Of a stretch of 24,168 bases of DNA, positions 20,518 to 24,168 are shown piece after piece. The notes under the pieces are model-generated. The model was not told the origin of the DNA. It saw only the letters and a program-made list of their open reading frames with translations, and did not search any database. Where the stretch lies: positions 1 to 24,168 of the IMG/VR virus record IMGVR_UViG_3300013120_000324; one strand, given 5' to 3'. Position numbers and translations under genes: made by a program. This DNA is from a virus. The number at the start of each line of letters is the position of its first letter. The stretch's first letter is position 1.

Positions 20518-20711
20518 TTCGAGACCTCGTTATTCCGGCATATAACCCTTCGCCCGTTAGATTTTGTTGAGATTTCCCTTGTTCCACACTGGGTACATTC
20601 TGAGGTTGTCCTTCTGGTATAAGCACTTGAGCGGGTTGTGGCTTGTTTTTTGCCTATCATGTGCCAGGTTTCCTCGCCGCATTTTGCGCAATTTTGTAAT
20701 TTCTTCTTCAT
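20514..20711 (-). CDS. Zinc-ribbon protein, 65 aa
   Basis: Two CxxC knuckles: 'NCAKCGEE' and 'ECTQCGTRE', spaced about 30 residues with basic residues between, the pattern of TFIIS/RPB9-like zinc ribbons. ATG overlaps the preceding stop, and its own stop overlaps the nucleotidyltransferase start. Could bind nucleic acid or host transcription factors; unproven. Confidence 0.7.
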   Translation of the reverse strand: MKKKLQNCAKCGEETWHMIGKKQATTRSSAYTRRTTSECTQCGTREISTKSNGRRVICRNNEVSK

Positions 20712-20887
20712 TCTTCTTCTCCGGATTTTTCTTTATTGTCCCAATATTCTTTGTTCGCCAAGGCGATACAATCATCGCAAATATCTAAGGGGTCAAAAAA
20801 ACAAACAGCAAATGTATAATTGACAAGATTCGGCAGAACAAACGGAGCTCTGCAGCGGTCGCATAATCTCAGTCCTGGTGATTTCAT
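20708..20887 (-). CDS. Small zinc-binding protein, 59 aa
   Basis: From ATG 20887 it reads MKSPGLRLCDRCRAPFVLPN and later 'LDICDDC', giving paired CxxC motifs, then an acidic tail. The ATG overlaps the stop of the 43-aa gene upstream (ATGA), which favours it over an in-frame ATG at 20935. Acidic and Cys-rich; function unknown. Confidence 0.65.
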   Translation of the reverse strand: MKSPGLRLCDRCRAPFVLPNLVNYTFAVCFFDPLDICDDCIALANKEYWDNKEKSGEEE

Positions 20888-21015
20888 CCTATTGATAATC
20901 GAAGGGTTTCGGCATGGCCGCAGGTAGTCTTCCATAAATATTTACTTACTTCTTTGGTGATTGAATCTACTGCATTAACCATCGGCTCACCGCAAATCGG
21001 GCATTGGGGTATCAT
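20884..21015 (-). CDS. Small zinc-binding protein, 43 aa
   Basis: Reads MIPQCPICGEPMVNAVDSIT and later 'TTCGHAETL': a CxxC pair plus Cys/His pair. Both ends use ATGA overlaps, and both junctions share the same 11-base CAATAGGATGA on the minus strand. The ORF is too short for standard cut-offs but is needed to explain the gap between its neighbours. Confidence 0.6.
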   Translation of the reverse strand: MIPQCPICGEPMVNAVDSITKEVSKYLWKTTCGHAETLRLSIG

Positions 21016-21209
21016 CCTATTGGAAAACAACGGGCCTCTAACTCGATTATGGCGTCACTTAGTTTACTTAGTTTCTGGTCGATTAATCGGATTTCGGTGT
21101 CGGGGTCAGAGAAACCTGTTCTGAGCTTGTTTAGTGCTTGGTTTGGAGTCTTGTGTATCTCCTTCAACCAAACTAGATTCTCATCCGAGATTTTAATTGT
21201 CGTGCTCAT
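21012..21209 (-). CDS. Small RHH/VapB-like protein with coiled-coil tail
   Basis: 65 residues. 'MSTTIKISDENLVWLKEIHKTPNQALNKL' resembles the N-terminal ribbon-helix-helix of archaeal VapB-like antitoxins, followed by a helical segment 'EIRLIDQKLSKLSDAIIELEARC'. GGAGGGAATA gives a good ribosome-binding site. No PIN-domain toxin is adjacent, so this is more likely a small regulator than an antitoxin. Confidence 0.6.
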   Translation of the reverse strand: MSTTIKISDENLVWLKEIHKTPNQALNKLRTGFSDPDTEIRLIDQKLSKLSDAIIELEARCFPIG

Positions 21210-21372
21210 TATTCCCTCCTATAATCCAATGTCTTATGCAGGCCTGCTTTAGTGTGTAATTCCCAGTTCCGTCTGGGATAAATCTTACCATTTTATCTTC
21301 TGCGTGTAGAGGCAACCTGCTGCAAAAATCGCAAAGCCTATTTTTCGAGGCATTAGTGAATTTCGACCTCAT
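21193..21372 (-). CDS. Small zinc-finger protein, 59 aa
   Basis: Reads MRSKFTNASKNRLCDFCSRL and later 'KQACIRHWIIGGNNE'; CxxC plus C..H suggests one metal site, in the style of small phage HNH-like or HUH-unrelated zinc proteins without catalytic residues. ATGA overlap with the preceding gene (21369) and a 17-nt overlap with the next. GGAGG lies upstream of the ATG. Confidence 0.6.
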   Translation of the reverse strand: MRSKFTNASKNRLCDFCSRLPLHAEDKMVRFIPDGTGNYTLKQACIRHWIIGGNNEHDN

Positions 21373-21632
21373 TTATCCTCCACAAATATTTTCATAGTCC
21401 GACCTGAATCCTGAATCGAGACGTCTATTTTGCAATCCCACTGAACAAACTTTCGTTCCGAGTTTTGTATAACCTCAAGGCGCGTAATGTCATTAAAGGG
21501 TTTTGGTAAGTCTATTTCTCCACCGGGAACACACTTGCAGAAGTCTCCGATATGAGTTCCGTTTGGGGTGGGCCATTTGCCGCATTTAGGGCATGCGGTT
21601 GGGTCCCGTATTATATCGGTCGTATTTTTCAT
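21369..21632 (-). CDS. Zinc-binding protein, first gene of the leftward operon, 87 aa
   Basis: 'ACPKCGKWPTPNGTHIGDFCKC' forms a probable zinc ribbon; the rest is beta-rich ('FVQWDCKIDVSIQDSGRTMKIFVED'). ATG 21632 has no Shine-Dalgarno site, and a GTTTAAATAG box is centred exactly 26.5 bp upstream, so the transcript is probably leaderless. Family not recognised. Confidence 0.65.
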   Translation of the reverse strand: MKNTTDIIRDPTACPKCGKWPTPNGTHIGDFCKCVPGGEIDLPKPFNDITRLEVIQNSERKFVQWDCKIDVSIQDSGRTMKIFVEDK

Positions 21633-21653
21633 ATTATGTACAGGGGTTACCTC

Positions 21654-21662
21654 TATTTAAAC
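21654..21662 (-). promoter_or_regulatory. TATA box for the leftward operon
   Basis: Minus strand GTTTAAATAG, with TTTAAA (21656-21661) centred 26.5 bp before ATG 21632. It is the first promoter reading toward the chaperonin, glycan and structural genes. Confidence 0.7.
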
Positions 21663-21778
21663 TTTTGGGTTACTTATGCTCTATTTTACCTAAATAAGGC
21701 CCATATACTTGAGGTACTAAGTACTACTATTACAAATTCCTTTATACCAAAGCCCCCCCTACTAACCTAATAATATTA

Positions 21779-21795
21779 TTTTATCGACGATAAAA
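21779..21795. repeat. 17-bp palindrome TTTTATCG-A-CGATAAAA
   Basis: Perfect 8-bp arms around one central base; pairing continues for five more base pairs beyond a one-base bulge. Located in the middle of the divergent intergenic region. Symmetry fits a dimeric regulator such as the AbrB- or RHH-like proteins nearby, or an origin element. Confidence 0.6.
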
Positions 21796-21982
21796 GTAAT
21801 AATTACCTAACATATCCATATCTATCCAACAATAATAATAATCATAATACCCATATTGTCTTATTGGGTTTGTGTTCTATGAGGGATAGTGTTGCCTTCG
21901 GCGAGTGGGAACATAATAGTATAATATGTTGTAATTCGTTAGTAGTTTGTCACTAAAACAGAAAGACACTGCATAACGAAAG

Positions 21983-21990
21983 GTTTATAA
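21983..21990 (+). promoter_or_regulatory. TATA box for the rightward genes
   Basis: GGTTTATAAGC, with TTTATA (21984-21989) centred 26.5 bp before ATG 22013. This defines the start of the plus-strand transcription unit. Confidence 0.7.
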
Positions 21991-22012
21991 GCATAATTTG
22001 GCTAAGGAATGT

Positions 22013-22276
22013 ATGATAATGGAAGAACATTATAACACAAAGAGGAAGATACAAGCAATACCACTAAAGGAGCTTAAAAAGATGGGATGTTTGAGGTATG
22101 GTATGAGGAGTAGGAGTAGGAGGGTATTGGGTTATTGCTTGATGATGAGTAGTTTGGTAATTCCTGATTTGAGTATCGGGATAGTGATGGGTTGTATGGT
22201 GCTTGGTTTGAATGTTCGGCTAATCGCCAAAGATAAAATTAAATGGGGATGGGATAGTGTGAGGTTGCGATGGTAG
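22013..22276 (+). CDS. Small membrane protein, first rightward gene, 87 aa
   Basis: From ATG 22013: a charged N-terminus ('MIMEEHYNTKRKIQAIPLKELKKMG'), an Arg-rich patch ('YGMRSRSRRV'), then hydrophobic 'LGYCLMMSSLVIPDL' and 'IGIVMGCMVLGLNVRLI', and a basic C-terminus. Two membrane segments are likely. The start is set by the TATA box 26.5 bp upstream rather than the in-frame TTG at 21998; an AAGGA also lies 5 nt before the ATG. Function unknown; early position suggests a host-interaction role. Confidence 0.6.
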   Translation: MIMEEHYNTKRKIQAIPLKELKKMGCLRYGMRSRSRRVLGYCLMMSSLVIPDLSIGIVMGCMVLGLNVRLIAKDKIKWGWDSVRLRW

Positions 22277-22416
22277 AGAATGGGGTTAAGTTGGGGTTTC
22301 TGTTGTCTGGGTTCTGTATAATGCTTGGGGCTGGGGTAACTCTGTTAAGTAGGAGTTTTGGCTTTGGGGTGTTCTTTGGTGGGATATTGATAATTATTGC
22401 GGGGTTGGGACAATGA
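22270..22416 (+). CDS. Tiny two-span membrane protein, 48 aa
   Basis: Reads MVENGVKLGFLLSGFCIMLG and continues 'FGFGVFFGGILIIIAGLGQ'. Two hydrophobic helices with a short basic turn. Overlaps the previous gene by 7 nt and the next by 4 nt (ATGA). Too short for usual cut-offs; kept because of strict hydrophobic periodicity and tight coupling. Confidence 0.55.
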   Translation: MVENGVKLGFLLSGFCIMLGAGVTLLSRSFGFGVFFGGILIIIAGLGQ

Positions 22417-22535
22417 GATTATACGCTTTTCTAAATAGCAAAAATAGAGGTGTTTGGGGCGATAATGTCATAACCAACACCCTACCACTCAATAAGAAGG
22501 ATAAGGAGGTGTTTAATGGAAGAAGAAGAATATAA
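22413..22535 (+). CDS. Small unknown protein, 40 aa
   Basis: Begins MRLYAFLNSKNRGVWGDNVI and ends in Arg-rich 'GRRRI'. ATGA overlap with the membrane gene before it; the last 20 nt overlap the next gene, whose GGAGG lies inside it. No motif recognised. Confidence 0.45.
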   Translation: MRLYAFLNSKNRGVWGDNVITNTLPLNKKDKEVFNGRRRI

Positions 22536-22914
22536 GGGCATTCTTAGAGGGTTGTTTAAGAAAGCTGATTATAAAGCGTTTTGTTGCCTTCGGCATGTTT
22601 CGAGTAGTGGAATGTTAAGGCGTATCTCGGTTTTTGTGATTGTGGATAATGAACCTATTTGTTTAGATTGGTATATTGAACAGATTGGCTTATACAAACG
22701 ACATCATCAAAAGCAGGGTTTAGTAGTTCGTGGATGTGGGATGGATATGGGTTTTAGTGTGGTTTATGATTTGAGCCGTGCTTTGTATCCGAAGGGCTTT
22801 AAGATTAGGGCGAAGGATACGAACAGAAACGCCATCAACGGAGCTAAACCAACAGATAAGGGCTATAACTTTGATACGGATGGAGGTTATAGGTTAAGTA
22901 ATAGTTGGATTTGA
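22516..22914 (+). CDS. Conserved phage-type hypothetical protein, 132 aa
   Basis: 'FCCLRHVSSSGMLRRISVFVIVD' and 'VVRGCGMDMGFSVVYDLSRALYP' are strings I recognise from uncharacterised proteins in many bacteriophage genomes; conserved His, Ser, Cys, Asp residues suggest a binding or catalytic site, but no function is established. GGAGGTG lies 4-5 nt before the ATG. Presence in an archaeal virus suggests a family shared across phage hosts. Confidence 0.75.
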   Translation: MEEEEYKGILRGLFKKADYKAFCCLRHVSSSGMLRRISVFVIVDNEPICLDWYIEQIGLYKRHHQKQGLVVRGCGMDMGFSVVYDLSRALYPKGFKIRAKDTNRNAINGAKPTDKGYNFDTDGGYRLSNSWI

Positions 22915-22950
22915 TTTTTTTGCCCCTATGTTGAGGGGTTGCCTAGCGGC
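22915..22950 (+). terminator. T-run followed by GC hairpin
   Basis: Right after the stop: seven T's (22915-22921), then CCCCT-ATGTTG-AGGGG (5-bp stem, 22923-22938) and a smaller GCC-TAGC-GGC (22941-22950). The T-run could end the upstream transcript; the hairpins could be part of a leader for the next gene. Nothing else is seen before 22982. Confidence 0.4.
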
Positions 22951-22981
22951 GAGTTGGCGAACTTAGACGCACGTATAGAAA

Positions 22982-23110
22982 ATGGAAAAACAAAAATATT
23001 GGTATTTGGACGTTTCGGGTAGACTTAGAAGGTTTGACACGGAAGAGGAGAGAGATAAAGCCGTTTTGAATTTCCCACACGGAACTTATAAAACTGGAGA
23101 AGATAAATGA
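22982..23110 (+). CDS. Small unknown protein, 42 aa
   Basis: Reads MEKQKYWYLDVSGRLRRFDT then 'EEERDKAVLNFPHGTYKTGEDK'. Looks like a compact strand-helix-strand protein with aromatic residues at the start. No clear ribosome-binding site or TATA box. Composition resembles small phage early proteins. Confidence 0.5.
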   Translation: MEKQKYWYLDVSGRLRRFDTEEERDKAVLNFPHGTYKTGEDK

Positions 23111-23140
23111 AGCTTAACAAGATAGAAGGAGGTGAGAAAG

Positions 23141-23575
23141 ATGGATTTTAAAGTTGGTGATAAAGTTAGACGACTTGCAGATGAGATGAGTAGCTGTTGG
23201 GAGCGACGGTGTGAGGAAATTGGAGCTAAACCTAATGATGTTGCTGTTGTTACGAGTATTGACAGTGATGGTGACTTGGTGATTGAGTTTGACGGCAAGC
23301 AAATTGGAGGCGGTGGGGGCTGGCACGCTTGTAACTTCGAGATTGCTGTTGTTAGAGGCAGACCGAAGAAGATTAAACCTGATAATTTGGTTAGGTATAT
23401 GCTTTTTGGAACTGGGTGTTCTAACAAATCAAAGTTCTTCAAAGAAGAAGCCGAATTGAAGGACTATGCGAAGGGTAAGTCTACTGATAGCGATTGGACG
23501 GGCGAGTTGATTGGCTACAAATTAGTGCCTTTGTTTAAGGTTGAGAAAGCTGTTCGCTTTGTTAAGGTTAAGTAA
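23141..23575 (+). CDS. SH3-like beta-barrel protein, 144 aa
   Basis: From ATG 23141, with AAGGAGG about 9 nt upstream; an in-frame GTG at 23132 overlaps that site. 'FKVGDKVRRLAD' and 'DVAVVTSIDSDGDLVIEFDG' form the KOW/SH3-like pattern (VGDxVR ... V..I...GDl.V.F); 'GGGGGWHACNFEIAV' follows. The C-terminal half ('YMLFGTGCSNKSKFFKEEAELKDYA ... YKLVPLFKVEKAVRF') resembles small phage proteins that display as a second beta domain. Binding role likely; target unknown. Confidence 0.65.
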   Translation: MDFKVGDKVRRLADEMSSCWERRCEEIGAKPNDVAVVTSIDSDGDLVIEFDGKQIGGGGGWHACNFEIAVVRGRPKKIKPDNLVRYMLFGTGCSNKSKFFKEEAELKDYAKGKSTDSDWTGELIGYKLVPLFKVEKAVRFVKVK

Positions 23576-23622
23576 GTTTGTGCTGTCGCACGAGAAATTA
23601 TTATACTCTTATTGAGGAGGGT

Positions 23623-23662
23623 TGATGGTTACCCTAAAGTTGAGAAAATCAACAAACCATCA
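23623..23662 (+). promoter_or_regulatory. Nested hairpin between a Shine-Dalgarno site and the 23675 gene
   Basis: TGATGGTT (23623-23630) pairs with AACCATCA (23655-23662), 8 bp, enclosing GTTGA-GAAAA-TCAAC (5-bp stem). GAGGAGG lies at 23614-23620. Folding would bring that site to about 14 nt from ATG 23675, which otherwise has none. A 21-codon ORF (23625-23690) also begins here. Function is inference. Confidence 0.45.
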
Positions 23663-23674
23663 TCATAATCAAAA

Positions 23675-23902
23675 ATGGAAAATAAAATAACAAGACAGAA
23701 GTTCATAAAGGAACTAATTGGAATATTCAGAGGTGAAGCTGGGTGTGGTATTCAATACGGAAATTGTCCTTGTAACACTTGCTTTCACCACTTAGACGCA
23801 GACTTCCAACATATTTGTTGGTTGATAGTTTTAGGGTTGAGAGGGGATTATGTTGATATGAGAGAGCAGTTGTTAAGTGACATTAGGGGGGAATTTGTAT
23901 GA
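23675..23902 (+). CDS. Small Cys/His-rich phage-type protein, 75 aa
   Basis: 'GEAGCGIQYGNCPCNTCFHHLDADFQHICWLIVLGLRGDY' carries a cluster of Cys and His residues (a probable zinc site) in a form I recognise from small uncharacterised proteins of tailed phages. The N-terminal helix is basic. The next gene overlaps its stop by 4 nt (ATGA). Metal binding is likely; role unknown. Confidence 0.65.
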   Translation: MENKITRQKFIKELIGIFRGEAGCGIQYGNCPCNTCFHHLDADFQHICWLIVLGLRGDYVDMREQLLSDIRGEFV

Positions 23903-24027
23903 GTGTTTTTAGATGTGAAGCTTGTGGAACTGAATTTGATAGTGATTACGATGAGATTTACAAATTGGACGACTTGGATGTTTGTGAGGAATGTTATTTG
24001 GAGGCACAAGATAATGGTAGTTACTGA
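23899..24027 (+). CDS. Small zinc-ribbon protein, 42 aa
   Basis: Reads MSVFRCEACGTEFDSDYDEI and ends 'DDLDVCEECYLEAQDNGSY': CxxC...CxxC zinc ribbon, very acidic. ATGA overlap with the preceding gene and 14-nt overlap with the next. Typical of small phage zinc ribbons; function unknown. Confidence 0.6.
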   Translation: MSVFRCEACGTEFDSDYDEIYKLDDLDVCEECYLEAQDNGSY

Positions 24028-24168
24028 AACGAGTTTGGAGGCGTATAAGGATTTGGATTTAGGAAAGCGACAGATGGAAGTCTACAACATAATCAAGAAG
24101 TTAGGGACTTGTAACAATATGATGATAGCGAGAGATTTAGGATTGGGTGTTAATCAAATTACTGGTAG
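24014..24168 (+). CDS. Helix-turn-helix protein, N-terminal part (runs off the window)
   Basis: 51 residues visible. 'KRQMEVYNIIKKLGTCNNMMIARDLGLGVNQITGR' has the winged-helix/MarR-like pattern in which a helix is followed by 'ArdLGl.vNqItgR', as in phage HTH proteins. No stop before the window edge. Probably a DNA-binding regulator. Confidence 0.6.
   Translation, partial: MVVTETSLEAYKDLDLGKRQMEVYNIIKKLGTCNNMMIARDLGLGVNQITG

Larger units (their letters stand above)
21633..22012. other. Divergent AT-rich intergenic region (regulatory, possible origin)
   Basis: No plausible gene. It carries a leaderless promoter at each end (left TTTAAA at 21656, right TTTATAA at 21984), an 11-bp palindrome GTACTAAGTAC (21714-21724), a seven-C run (21753-21759), the 17-bp palindrome at 21779-21795, an AAT-triplet run (about 21829-21848) and an ACCCA/TGGGT inverted repeat (21849-21869). 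This mix suits operators between early and later genes and could suit a replication origin; nothing proves either. Confidence 0.5.

Noticed and set aside
20538-20546. TATA box for the HxGH nucleotidyltransferase
   Set aside because: TTATAT lies at about the right distance from ATG 20517, but it is a weak match inside coding sequence and the gene has a GAGG site and ATGA-type coupling.
20327-20626. Minus-strand ORF of 99 aa
   Set aside because: Out-of-frame overlap across the HxGH enzyme and a zinc-ribbon gene, both of which have motifs.
21012-21209. Toxin-antitoxin pair (VapB-like)
   Set aside because: No PIN-domain or other toxin gene adjoins; the neighbours are small zinc proteins.
21829-21848. 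CRISPR or iteron array
   Set aside because: Only a short AAT-triplet run; no spaced direct repeats.
23107-23151. 14-codon ORF before the SH3-like gene
   Set aside because: Mostly consists of the ribosome-binding region of the next gene; no independent support.
23086-23442. Minus-strand ORF of 118 aa
   Set aside because: Antisense to the SH3-like gene, which has a strong Shine-Dalgarno site and a recognisable pattern.
1-24168. tRNA genes, integrase or att sites
   Set aside because: No cloverleaf, recombinase motif or flanking direct repeat was found by reading both strands; integration cannot be judged from this window.

Overview
The window reads as part of a head-tailed (Caudoviricetes-type, HK97-fold) double-stranded DNA virus or provirus of an archaeon. 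The virus assignment rests on a contiguous morphogenesis module: TerL, portal, prohead protease, scaffold-like protein, major capsid protein, head-tail adaptor, tail completion proteins, tail tube, tail assembly chaperones and the start of a tape measure. The archaeal assignment rests on a group II (thermosome-type) chaperonin and on at least seven archaeal TATA boxes. Seven of the eight start codons they serve lie 24.5-26.5 bp from the box centre, the eighth 27-28 bp, which is the geometry of leaderless archaeal transcripts. Internal genes use GGAGG-type Shine-Dalgarno sites and ATGA/TAATG stop-start overlaps. The host lineage cannot be named from this sequence. I see no integrase, tRNA or CRISPR array.

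Layout. Bases 1-21632 are almost entirely minus-strand. From its upstream end (21632) downward: (1) 21632-20101, a chain of tiny genes, mostly predicted zinc-binding proteins plus one RHH-like protein, ending in an HxGH nucleotidyltransferase. (2) 20076-18035, an AbrB-like regulator, small unknown proteins and the chaperonin. (3) 18048-9432, a surface-glycan style module: two NAD-dependent sugar-nucleotide epimerase/dehydratases, a sugar-1-phosphate nucleotidyltransferase, three GT4/GT1-like glycosyltransferases, a SPASM radical-SAM enzyme, an NrdG-type radical-SAM activase, a RusA-like resolvase and small membrane or zinc proteins. (4) 9435-1, the packaging, head and tail module. One small plus-strand gene (7795-8043, RHH-like) interrupts it and shares a TATA box with the portal gene. 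A 380-bp divergent intergenic region (21633-22012) precedes a plus-strand run of small early-type genes (22013-24168): two membrane proteins, a conserved phage-type protein, an SH3-like protein, cysteine-rich proteins and a truncated helix-turn-helix protein.

Working together. The minus-strand genes look like a middle/late programme in which the virus makes its own activated sugars and transferases (virion or host-surface glycosylation is the likely use, inferred), supplies a chaperonin, and builds and packages capsids. Several boxes sit inside upstream coding regions (12290, 17952), so the long array is probably read from nested leaderless transcripts.

Most notable points: the virus-borne thermosome; a prohead protease whose last conserved strand is encoded on the separate scaffold ORF; a tyvelose-epimerase-like enzyme with Leu in place of the catalytic Tyr; the near-constant box-to-ATG spacing, which corrects several gene starts and reveals genes under 60 codons; and eight small predicted zinc proteins.
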